A program made the translations under genes and the position numbers. Positions 32,945 through 39,794 of a DNA stretch of 44,213 bases are shown one piece after another (the first letter of the stretch is position 1; each line of letters opens with the position of its first letter). Below the pieces are notes generated by a model that saw only the letters and a program-made list of their open reading frames with translations, had not been told where the DNA came from and did not search any database. Source of the stretch: a virus; IMG/VR virus record IMGVR_UViG_3300032397_000027, positions 1 to 44,213 of that record. The stretch is one strand, 5' to 3'.

Positions 32945-34107
32945 GTGGCCTCTTGGATGAGAGTTTCCAGAGCACTCTGCATTGCCGAGGGGAGTCCTGT
33001 CAAGGTCTGAACGTCTAATTGTCCAAGTGGGCCACAAGCCTGCCATTCAGTAAACAGGCTCACGAGGGTAAAAACGTGAACCCTGAGGTTAGGGCTAGAG
33101 GCCGCGATGTCCTGGGTGGTGCTCATCGGAGTAGCCAATGGGGTGGCATAACTCTGGGGCTCTTCATCCGTGAACATAACCATGTGACGCCGCGCGTTAG
33201 GACGCCAATTGATACCCAGGGGGTTGGCAGGACTGGCGAGCTTGTGGATGGCGTCCAGGGTGGGCTCTTCGCCGCCTCCAGAGGAGCCCTGCTTCTGCAT
33301 CTCAGTATTGAAGGTCACTGGGTCGGTGAGGTTGAGGGCGAGCCTGACCTCTCCGTCATAGTAGCTGTCCCTGTCTGGGGCGACAACCAGGGCCCATTGA
33401 ACCTCAGGACGGGTGGCATAGGCCGTAGCAAAGCCAGCCACAGCCATTTTGACGGCCTGAATGCTGTCGGTCATGGAGCCGCTGTTGTCAATGACAAAGA
33501 CCATATCTGTGGGGTCATTTGTATTCAGGTTCTCATCGCTGCGTCCATCGCAATTGTCATCCTTGCCATTGCAAATCTCCGGACGCGGGACAACCTCTCC
33601 ATAGCAGACCTTCTTGCCATACTCGCAGCGGGTGACCCCAGGGCGACATTCTCCGAAAGCCGTGGTCCCAGGAGGGCCGTCGTAGCAAAATTCCATTGGA
33701 AGGTCTTCGGTTTCATCGACCTTGCCATCACAGTCATCGTCGAACCCATTACAGACCTCTGGGGAGGGCTGGGGAGCCGTACAACCAGCCCAGACACCGT
33801 TCTTGCAGGTCTCAGTGCCAGTACCACAGGGGTTGTCACAGGTCTGCTTCAGGAAGACTCCATCCACCTTGCCGTCGCAATTGTTGTCGATGCCGTCACA
33901 GACCTCGGGGTCTGGGCCAATCTGACCCTCGCAGGTAGCCTGGCTCTCATCGTCGTTAGGACAAGCCCAGGCTCCAGCTCGGCAAGGGCCAGTGCCAGCT
34001 CTGCCGGGAAGGGTGTAGCAAGGTTTCCCACACGCGGAGACCGTCTGAAGCTGGCCCCTATCCCTACAGCCTGCGAGGACCAGAAACAGAAAGATGTATG
34101 GGCGCAT
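32935..34107 (-). CDS. Predicted lipoprotein with MopE-like repeats and a VWA domain
   Basis: A 390-residue secreted protein with AGGA 6 bases before ATG 34107. The N-terminus (MRPYIFLFLVLAGC) is a signal peptide with a lipobox, so C14 should be lipidated. Three Asp/Cys repeats (CDGIDNNCDGKVD, CNGFDDDCDGKVDE, CNGKDDNCDGRSDE) lie at about 70-82, 119-132 and 179-192; they match the MopE-type putative metal-binding motif common in Myxococcota. From about 200 a von Willebrand A domain begins with MIDAS motif DNSGSM (207-212). It would sit in the host envelope and bind calcium or a ligand. It is a cellular-looking gene inside a phage replication block; likely a moron acquired from a host. Confidence 0.78.
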   Translation of the reverse strand: MRPYIFLFLVLAGCRDRGQLQTVSACGKPCYTLPGRAGTGPCRAGAWACPNDDESQATCEGQIGPDPEVCDGIDNNCDGKVDGVFLKQTCDNPCGTGTETCKNGVWAGCTAPQPSPEVCNGFDDDCDGKVDETEDLPMEFCYDGPPGTTAFGECRPGVTRCEYGKKVCYGEVVPRPEICNGKDDNCDGRSDENLNTNDPTDMVFVIDNSGSMTDSIQAVKMAVAGFATAYATRPEVQWALVVAPDRDSYYDGEVRLALNLTDPVTFNTEMQKQGSSGGGEEPTLDAIHKLASPANPLGINWRPNARRHMVMFTDEEPQSYATPLATPMSTTQDIAASSPNLRVHVFTLVSLFTEWQACGPLGQLDVQTLTGLPSAMQSALETLIQEATCH

Positions 34108-34114
34108 GTGATTC

Positions 34115-34351
34115 CTAACGGGGTTTGATTTCTACTCTGCCTTCCAAAAGGGCGTTGCAGAGTTCTTGCAGACAAGCGTCTTCGTAGCGGTAAATTTCCT
34201 CTTGTTCCGGGAGAGGACTCCCATCTTCATCATCGAGTTGATAGTCCCTGCACTCGTAGATGTCCTTCAGGGGCTCGCTGTCCATCATCCAACCACCGCC
34301 AATGCATTTGTGAACTGCATTGCGGATTTTCTCTTTCAGTTCTGGGGTCAT
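34115..34351 (-). CDS. Small acidic protein, unknown
   Basis: A 78-residue protein. The start is ATG 34351, overlapping the RNA ligase TGA as TGATG with GGAG about 7 bases upstream; the in-frame GTG at 34354 is the alternative. It has a Cys-bearing start (IRNAVHKCIGGGW), an acidic middle (DDEDGSPLPEQEE) and a Cys pair near DACLQELC. No family is recognised. It is coupled with the RNA ligase gene and precedes the lipoprotein by only 7 bases. Confidence 0.55.
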   Translation of the reverse strand: MTPELKEKIRNAVHKCIGGGWMMDSEPLKDIYECRDYQLDDEDGSPLPEQEEIYRYEDACLQELCNALLEGRVEIKPR

Positions 34352-35256
34352 CACAGTGCTCCGACTCTCTTTGAACTGGAGTGGAGGAAGAGCTTCGCGG
34401 CTGCAGAGCTGATGGCTTTCCTGGCTTCAGCAGACTCTACAATTTCGCCCTTGGCCTCCCGGGTGACATCCTCGACCATGGCATCGATGACCAGGCGGGT
34501 GTCCTTGGCGTCGGGCTCTCGGCCCAAAGTGCCCCTGAGCTTGTCAAGGACGTGTTCCAGGCGCATCGGCACAACCCACTCAGCGGCAATGTCCTCAGCC
34601 TTGGCAAGAAGCTCGGCCTTCCCCGGGTCAAGGGCGGTGTCCTTCTTGGAAGCTCGTTCGCTGAACTCCGGCCTCTTGTGCTTGGCAACGATGCGGGCCC
34701 CATTGTTGGTTGTAACCTCAATAGGTGGACGCAGAACCACCCCTTCTGCCATCCTGGGCTCAGTGATGCCGTTACGAACGGCCTGGCGGCTAGGAAGGTC
34801 TCGCTCAGCATCCAGAGACGCGGGGTCGGTGCTGACCAGGTTCCAGGCTACGAACTCCAGCCCCAGCTTGGTGACCAATCCGTTGGCAGATTCTACGCCC
34901 AACCAGCGGTCACCAATGAGCACGTCGAAAGCGATGAACTTCAGCTTCGGTCCATAGGTATCCCTCATGCCCTGCTGCTTGCCACCGTAAGCTTCCCCAT
35001 AGACAATCACCTTCTCTGGACCAGCAAGAAGGAAGTCTCTCTTGAGGGCTTCCTGGTCAAAGAGAGCTAAAAAGTTCTCGTACTTCTCCCCACCACTAAA
35101 GAACCCCAACTCAACTTCTACCAAGCCCCACGGGGCGGTCTTCCTTCTGAAGCTGATGTGTGCGGAGGTGCCATGAATTTTCTCTAGGGCGTAGCATTCC
35201 CGGAACATGCAAATCAGCTTGTTGCGTCCAAGGTTTTCGATGTGTGCATACCCCAT
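34351..35256 (-). CDS. RNA ligase, Rnl2-type
   Basis: A 301-residue ligase. ATG 35256 has a near-consensus GGAGG 5 bases upstream; the upstream in-frame GTG (35262) sits on that SD and is less likely. Motif I is EKIHGT (K26 adenylated), motif III VYGEAYGG, IIIa FIAFDVLI, IV EGVVLRPP, and V IVAKHKRPEFSER, closely resembling T4 Rnl2, including the KxxxFSE ending. The C-terminal 80 residues form a helical extension. Rnl2 enzymes seal nicked or broken RNA, such as tRNAs cut by host anticodon nucleases. Neighbours include a cREC-like protein and a phosphoesterase. Whether the substrate here is tRNA is inference. Confidence 0.86.
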   Translation of the reverse strand: MGYAHIENLGRNKLICMFRECYALEKIHGTSAHISFRRKTAPWGLVEVELGFFSGGEKYENFLALFDQEALKRDFLLAGPEKVIVYGEAYGGKQQGMRDTYGPKLKFIAFDVLIGDRWLGVESANGLVTKLGLEFVAWNLVSTDPASLDAERDLPSRQAVRNGITEPRMAEGVVLRPPIEVTTNNGARIVAKHKRPEFSERASKKDTALDPGKAELLAKAEDIAAEWVVPMRLEHVLDKLRGTLGREPDAKDTRLVIDAMVEDVTREAKGEIVESAEARKAISSAAAKLFLHSSSKRVGAL

Positions 35257-35258
35257 AG

Positions 35259-35663
35259 TCACACCTCCGTCTTGAAGTTAAACTTCTGATTGTATTCCCG
35301 GTCCAACTCCTCTTCGGTTTCCTTCAGTGCGGCCCTGATTTCCTTCTTCGAGAAACCGTTCTCCGACATGTCGCTGCGAATTGCCTCGAACATGTCTTCC
35401 TTGATTTTCTTGAAGGCAGCTTCACGGTCGGCCCGGAGTTTGACCGCTTCGGGAGATTCAATGATGCGATCCGCCTCGGCACCGACCAGCTCACCGAACG
35501 CCTTCAGCCCCTCAGCGTCAGGCGCATCCTCTGAAGACTGACAGTCGGGGCAGGCATGGTCTTCGTGGTCGCCCTCGACCCAGCCATTGTCTACGACATC
35601 GATTGGTTCCATTTCAGACAGCTTCCCGCACGCATCGCACCTGGTTCCGATGAACTCACTCAT
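35259..35663 (-). CDS. Zinc-ribbon protein with charged helical tail
   Basis: A 134-residue protein starting at ATG 35663 in an ATGA overlap with the upstream gene; a longer open frame upstream overlaps that gene and has no support. CDACG (C10, C13) and CPDC (about 39-42) form a four-cysteine zinc ribbon. Residues 65-134 are a charged, probably coiled-coil helix. Such small ribbon proteins often bind nucleic acid or act as transcription co-factors. It precedes the RNA ligase, coupled through overlapping ends. Confidence 0.6.
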   Translation of the reverse strand: MSEFIGTRCDACGKLSEMEPIDVVDNGWVEGDHEDHACPDCQSSEDAPDAEGLKAFGELVGAEADRIIESPEAVKLRADREAAFKKIKEDMFEAIRSDMSENGFSKKEIRAALKETEEELDREYNQKFNFKTEV

Positions 35664-35998
35664 TTTTCCACCCTTCGATGACCACAGTTCATGCAGACGG
35701 TCAGCAACCCGATGGGGAGCTGAGCAGTCTTGATTTCTGAAGACCCGCACCCCTCACAGCCGCCAGGGATGAAGCCCGAGGCGGTGGTAGGCGTCTCAGT
35801 TTGTTCTTCGGACGCCATTTGCTGGATGACCATGTGCGATTCTACCATCTTGGCAATCTGCTTTCTAAGCTTCGAGAGCTGCTTTTTGAGAGACCTATTC
35901 TCCTGCTTCAGGTCCCTGTTTTCCTTCACGGATGAAGCTTTGTCCCGCTTAGGCTTATGCTGGGTAATCCGACCACTCTTGGTTACCTTGGACTTCAT
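35660..35998 (-). CDS. Coiled-coil protein with C-terminal zinc ribbon
   Basis: A 112-residue protein with GAGG 5 bases before ATG 35998. The N-terminal 25 residues are very basic, residues 25-60 form a heptad-rich coiled coil (KENRDLKQENRSLKKQL), and the C-terminus has CEGCGSS and CMNCGHRR, a four-cysteine zinc ribbon. Basic tail, coiled coil and ribbon suggest a dimeric nucleic-acid-binding protein, perhaps regulatory. It is coupled by ATGA to the next ribbon protein. Confidence 0.6.
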   Translation of the reverse strand: MKSKVTKSGRITQHKPKRDKASSVKENRDLKQENRSLKKQLSKLRKQIAKMVESHMVIQQMASEEQTETPTTASGFIPGGCEGCGSSEIKTAQLPIGLLTVCMNCGHRRVEK

Positions 35999-36021
35999 TT
36001 GACCTCATTCAAACGGTGAGC

Positions 36022-36264
36022 CTACTCAGACTGAACAGCCTCCATTTCGATGGACCAGTTTTCGCCGGTGTGTTTCATGGAGAGCTTTTGGAATGGCTTG
36101 AAACCACAGTTCATTAGTTCGATATTCTCGGTCAGCGCCCTGAGAAGGTCCACCTGGGCCTTCCGACCCTCGATGGTACCAACTTCACAGGGGTCAGAAT
36201 CCAATCGCACGGTGACCCTGCACTGTTCGCCACCGATACTAACTCTAGAGGTTGTGCGTTTCAT
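36022..36264 (-). CDS. Small protein, unknown
   Basis: An 80-residue protein starting at ATG 36264 in a TGATG overlap with the gene before it; the in-frame TTG one codon earlier is less likely. It has two Cys residues (C15, C26) and a beta-rich composition with RVTVRLDSDPCEVG. No family is recognised. It lies in a run of small genes between the CYTH enzyme and the zinc-ribbon genes. Confidence 0.5.
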   Translation of the reverse strand: MKRTTSRVSIGGEQCRVTVRLDSDPCEVGTIEGRKAQVDLLRALTENIELMNCGFKPFQKLSMKHTGENWSIEMEAVQSE

Positions 36265-36443
36265 CAATCCTCGTAGTCATCAGACTCCTCATCGGAGTCC
36301 CCGTCGTCTTCGACGTCCAGCCCCTGCTCCTGAAGCTCCGTGAGGAGGGCTGCGAGGAACTCCTGTACGTCTGCCGACTTCGTCTTTGGCAGAAGCTCAG
36401 CGAAGACGTCTACGCCAACCTGCTTAAATTCTGATCGAGTCAT
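36264..36443 (-). CDS. Small acidic-tailed protein
   Basis: A 59-residue protein. ATG 36443 lies inside the last codons of the CYTH gene, an overlap of 20 bases. The first 40 residues look helical (EFKQVGVDVFAELLPK, VQEFLAALLTELQEQ) and the last 17 are almost all Asp, Glu, Ser and Tyr. Acidic tails of this kind can mimic DNA or bind basic partners. Only a weak AAAGG is upstream, so translation is probably coupled to the CYTH gene. Function unknown. Confidence 0.5.
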   Translation of the reverse strand: MTRSEFKQVGVDVFAELLPKTKSADVQEFLAALLTELQEQGLDVEDDGDSDEESDDYED

Positions 36444-37074
36444 TTGTTTGTTTACCTTTCGAGTAGATTTCGAACAGCGATTCGTTAAGAGGACCTTCGA
36501 CTTCAAGGCCATTCTTGACGATTCGAATCCACCTGTCAAGAGCTTTTCTTCCGACCTCGACGGTGCAGGGGCTGCTGGCCTCAATCTCTACTTCGAGAAA
36601 TCGACGGGTCTTGTCATCTTCGTCGGTGACATCATAGAGAGCGATGACAGCAATGTAGCGGGGGTCACCTACATTGTCAGCCGACAGCTGCCCAGTGACA
36701 TGGTAGATGTAAGAGGTCTTGTGGATGTTGAAGACCTCCTTGCCGCCCAGGTAGGAAATCATCGTGTGGACATCGTTTGGGCTGACCTTGCTACTAAACG
36801 GGAGGTTGATTTCTACCCGGTCAGCAATGCTCTTGTCCGACTTGCGCTGCTTGTAGGTCAATTCCCCACCAGCCATGTCTCCTTCCCTGTATCTGAGCTT
36901 GGAGCCGTTCAGGTCGTAGTAGGTGTCTTTCCCGCTGACAGCCTTGTAGGAGTCGATGCGGACCACCTTTGTGTTGATAAACTCGCCACTCTGACCAGAA
37001 ATGAAGTCGTGGTACTGCTTCAGGCTGACCTTGCTGGCATCGAATTTCGCCTCTACTTCACTGTGTAGGTTCAC
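36424..37074 (-). CDS. CYTH-domain (triphosphate tunnel) phosphohydrolase
   Basis: A 216-residue protein starting at GTG 37074 with AGGGG about 7 bases upstream. It begins with SEVEAKF, the ExExK signature (E6, E8, K10) of CYTH/triphosphate-tunnel enzymes, and has the later alternating charged strands expected of the beta-barrel tunnel (LRYREG, ELTYKQRK, DRVEINL, FLEVEIEAS). Family members hydrolyse tripolyphosphate, RNA 5' triphosphates or thiamine triphosphate, or make cAMP. RNA 5'-end chemistry would fit the neighbouring RNA ligase, but the substrate cannot be read from the sequence. Confidence 0.78.
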   Translation of the reverse strand: MNLHSEVEAKFDASKVSLKQYHDFISGQSGEFINTKVVRIDSYKAVSGKDTYYDLNGSKLRYREGDMAGGELTYKQRKSDKSIADRVEINLPFSSKVSPNDVHTMISYLGGKEVFNIHKTSYIYHVTGQLSADNVGDPRYIAVIALYDVTDEDDKTRRFLEVEIEASSPCTVEVGRKALDRWIRIVKNGLEVEGPLNESLFEIYSKGKQTNDSIRI

Positions 37075-37115
37075 TGGTACGCCCCTTGTTCCGATTTCTT
37101 CGCAATTGAGTCTTC

Positions 37116-37718
37116 TCAGGGCAATTCAAAACCCACCTTAAGTCCGCCCATGCCGGCGCCCGCCGTAGTTCCCATGCCCCAGACACCAAGGAACAGGGGC
37201 CCCACGATGCGGCGTTCGACCTCACCGCCTACAGCCCAGGAGGCTACGCCAATGCTAGGGCTAAACTGAGGCTGGACCCCGCCAAGAACCCCCACATGCC
37301 ATTGGGCCAGGACGGGAGTGACGATCTTCTCCTTGAAGACCTCCTTCTCGACCACGACCTCCTTGACCACCTCAACGACCTTGACCTCAGTGCTGTTTTC
37401 TCGTTCCTTTACGATGGAGTCGATGTTCTTGTCTTCGACCTCCTTGGTGGTGACAGTCCCGTCAGGCTTCCTCTCCTCGGTCTTCTCCCGGTGCCACCGC
37501 TCCACGACCTGGGTGTCCTTAACCTTGACAATTTCTACCCGAACAGTCTCGTGTTCGACCACGACCTGTTTTTCGACTTCGACAACCTTCAGAACCTCTC
37601 GGGTCTCGACCTGAGATGGCTTTACACCCCAGCCAATAGCAATACCGACCACCAGAACAGCGATGTACGGCAGGGCTTTCGGGGCCAGCTCCTTCAGCTT
37701 GTCGGTCACAATGCTCAC
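37116..37718 (-). CDS. Inner-membrane coiled-coil protein with glycine-rich C-terminus
   Basis: I choose GTG 37718 (200 residues): it overlaps the ClpP-like stop as GTGA and has GGAGAG 4 bases upstream, whereas the in-frame TTG at 37730 lies ahead of that SD. The N-terminus has a short basic start, then a transmembrane helix (about 16-31, IAVLVVGIAIGWGV). About 100 residues of V/E/K-rich coiled coil follow (KVVEVEKQVVVEHE and similar). The last 60 residues are Gly- and aromatic-rich with beta-like alternation (FLGVWGMGTTAGAG). This anchored-rod-plus-tip layout could span the periplasm, as in some spanins, but no lipobox or lysis partner is seen. Confidence 0.62.
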   Translation of the reverse strand: MSIVTDKLKELAPKALPYIAVLVVGIAIGWGVKPSQVETREVLKVVEVEKQVVVEHETVRVEIVKVKDTQVVERWHREKTEERKPDGTVTTKEVEDKNIDSIVKERENSTEVKVVEVVKEVVVEKEVFKEKIVTPVLAQWHVGVLGGVQPQFSPSIGVASWAVGGEVERRIVGPLFLGVWGMGTTAGAGMGGLKVGFELP

Positions 37719-38293
37719 AGGTCTCTCCAATCTTCGGCAAGGCCGTCAGCCAGGCCCAGTTCAACTGCAGCTTCAGCACGGAAATACTTCTCTTCTCGAC
37801 AAAAGGCTCGGATTTTCTCTACCGCAATCTCACTTCGGGTCGCAATGGCCTCATGGTAGCGTGCGTTGTTCTGAGCAGCTTCGCGTCCCAGCTGTTCGAC
37901 CTTGTCGCTATCCATTGACCCGCCACTTTCGATGCCGATGCTGCCATTGTGCATCATCACCTGAGAGTGTGGGGCCAGGAACCTTAGACCTCCGGCTTGA
38001 AGAATGAGAGCTGCGATGCTGTAGACTCCACCAAAACCGTAGATGCGGACGTCATTTTTTGTCAGGCGGAGCGCGTCAAAGATGGCAAATCCAGCCGACT
38101 CATCGCCTCCATGGCTGCTGAGGAAGACCTTGATGGGTCCCTTGCTCTCATCGAGGAGTCGGACGACTGGGATTAGCCCAAAGGATTTCTCATCATCAAT
38201 GTTTCCGATGATATAGATAGTTCGCGTAGACCAATCAACGCCCTGCTCAAGAATGTTGATTAGCCGGTCGGTCTGGTCCTTGCCCTTAGTCAC
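37715..38293 (-). CDS. ClpP-like serine protease
   Basis: A 192-residue protein; GTG 38293 has GGAG 6 bases upstream. The ClpP/crotonase fold is clear from PIKVFLSSHGGDESAG (53-68), GGVYSIAALILQAGG (88-102) with S92 as the likely nucleophile, and PHSQVMMHNG with H115. Aligned without gaps to the end of E. coli ClpP, the catalytic Asp position is occupied by Glu (E168). Phage ClpP-like proteins usually serve as capsid maturation proteases; this one lies in the replication block, next to the DnaB-type helicase, so that role is unlikely here. It may process phage or host proteins, or be weakly active. Confidence 0.75.
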   Translation of the reverse strand: MTKGKDQTDRLINILEQGVDWSTRTIYIIGNIDDEKSFGLIPVVRLLDESKGPIKVFLSSHGGDESAGFAIFDALRLTKNDVRIYGFGGVYSIAALILQAGGLRFLAPHSQVMMHNGSIGIESGGSMDSDKVEQLGREAAQNNARYHEAIATRSEIAVEKIRAFCREEKYFRAEAAVELGLADGLAEDWRDL

Positions 38294-38294
38294 T

Positions 38295-39794
38295 TTAGAC
38301 TCCGTTCCCCTCGAAGAGATCTAACTTTTCGGATGTTACGAGCTGCCCTTTGAATCCTTCCATGAGCCCGGCACTCTTTTGCCCGATAGACTCAGTACCA
38401 CGGTAGTAGAAGGCTCCCATGTCGTTACTATGAATTCTACATCGATCGTAGTCCGTATTGCAAACCACAGCCCAGCCAGTTTCCCCACTCCTGGATTTAC
38501 AGAGCAAATACGTGATTTTATGGAGTGCTGCGTCTTGGTCGCTGCGATTCAAGCTGATGACGATGGCAGCGGCAGTCATAGGACCCCAGGCTTCCATGAC
38601 GTCCTCCATCTGCAGGAGGCGGGTCTCGTTCTTCATGCTGCCAACCTTCCGGTTGACCTTTGACCCCTCTCGGTTGGTCTGGATGGCCGTTAGGACATGG
38701 AGCATGTGTCGGAGGCCCATCTGCACAAACTGGTTGTAGACCTCCTCCTGAATCTGACGGGGCTGCATATTGCCGCGAGAATTGGCCATGCAGGTCAGCT
38801 TGGCTGCATAGTCATCGACAAGGAGGTCATAACCCCTACCGGTGAGCATCCGACGCTTCTCTTGAAGCTTCTCAACCTCGACAGCCACTTCCTCCACCAT
38901 GAGCCCCGCTTTGTACATGGGTCGATAGGTCAGAAAACGCTGGAGAATTAACTCCCAGTTTCGCATCACCTTGGCTAGGGTCGGGTCCAGGTACGCGCGA
39001 AGCATCTCGGGGTTGGTCATGCCCGAGATACACCTCATGAACTTGTTCTTTAGCTCCTCAGGGGTGCCCTCATGAGCCATGAAGAGCACCGATTTTCCCT
39101 GCATGATGTTGGCACAGGAGATGGTAATGAGGGCGCTGGTTTTACCGACGTTGGTCGGCGCTAGGAGGATGGTCATGTGACCCGGAAGCATGCTGCCACC
39201 AGTCCCGTTGGGCTCGATGAGGCGGTCCATGACCGACACACCGAAGGTCAGAGCCTTGCTGCGGTCTTCCTGCTCCTTCGCCAGGTCGGCACCGTAGTTG
39301 AGGAAGCTAACCTCACCATCTTCCATGAAGTGGATGTCATGGTAATCCTTCACCATCTTGTTCAGAATGGCTACACTGTCTCCGAGCTTCTGGCTGTTGA
39401 AGGCCTGAGCCGCCTTAGGAAGAGAAGTCTGAATGAGCCTGGCTTTGAGCCAGACTTCCATCTCATCCAGCAGGGGTTTCATGTCGTACTGCAGCCGCAA
39501 CGCCTTGATGGCGTTTACGGCGTTCTTGATTTGAACGATTTCTTTGGCATCGAGCTTCGTAATCGATTGAGAATCAAGCAGCTCGTTTTCAGTGGGCGGC
39601 TTCCCCCAGCGGGTGTTCCATTTCTTGAGAGCATCGTAAATGCGGCAAAGAAGGGCGTCGCCAAACCACTCTGGCTCCACCTTGGTGACAACGGTCTGAA
39701 AGAACTTTTCATCAAAGAGAATGTGACCTAAGACGGCCTTCTGCTTCTCGATACTGAATGGAAGGGAGTCTGTGTCAATTCTGTCACCCGACAT
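38295..39794 (-). CDS. Replicative DNA helicase, DnaB/gp41-like
   Basis: A 499-residue helicase with GGAG 7 bases before ATG 39794, overlapping the primase stop by one base (TAATG). The N-terminal 170 residues include the helical domain and linker of the DnaB family (LPFSIEKQKAVLGHILFDEK). Walker A is APTNVGKTS, and later motifs include SVLFMAHEG, LLVDDYAAK, and arginine- and glutamine-rich loops of RecA-like hexamer helicases. The C-terminus has GQKSAGLMEGFKGQ. It would unwind the replication fork and form a primosome with the primase. Confidence 0.88.
   Translation of the reverse strand: MSGDRIDTDSLPFSIEKQKAVLGHILFDEKFFQTVVTKVEPEWFGDALLCRIYDALKKWNTRWGKPPTENELLDSQSITKLDAKEIVQIKNAVNAIKALRLQYDMKPLLDEMEVWLKARLIQTSLPKAAQAFNSQKLGDSVAILNKMVKDYHDIHFMEDGEVSFLNYGADLAKEQEDRSKALTFGVSVMDRLIEPNGTGGSMLPGHMTILLAPTNVGKTSALITISCANIMQGKSVLFMAHEGTPEELKNKFMRCISGMTNPEMLRAYLDPTLAKVMRNWELILQRFLTYRPMYKAGLMVEEVAVEVEKLQEKRRMLTGRGYDLLVDDYAAKLTCMANSRGNMQPRQIQEEVYNQFVQMGLRHMLHVLTAIQTNREGSKVNRKVGSMKNETRLLQMEDVMEAWGPMTAAAIVISLNRSDQDAALHKITYLLCKSRSGETGWAVVCNTDYDRCRIHSNDMGAFYYRGTESIGQKSAGLMEGFKGQLVTSEKLDLFEGNGV

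Noticed and set aside
33019-34128. A long plus-strand open frame (369 codons) opposite the VWA lipoprotein
   Set aside because: Its translation shows no domain, while the minus strand encodes a signal peptide, three repeats and a MIDAS motif. It is an antisense shadow of biased codon use.
34166-35070. Two overlapping long plus-strand frames opposite the RNA ligase
   Set aside because: Both are shadows: the minus strand has all ligase motifs and a strong SD.
37727-37733. CAATCTT on the plus strand at the ClpP/membrane protein junction
   Set aside because: The genes there are on the minus strand, so the orientation is wrong for the proposed late signal; probably chance.
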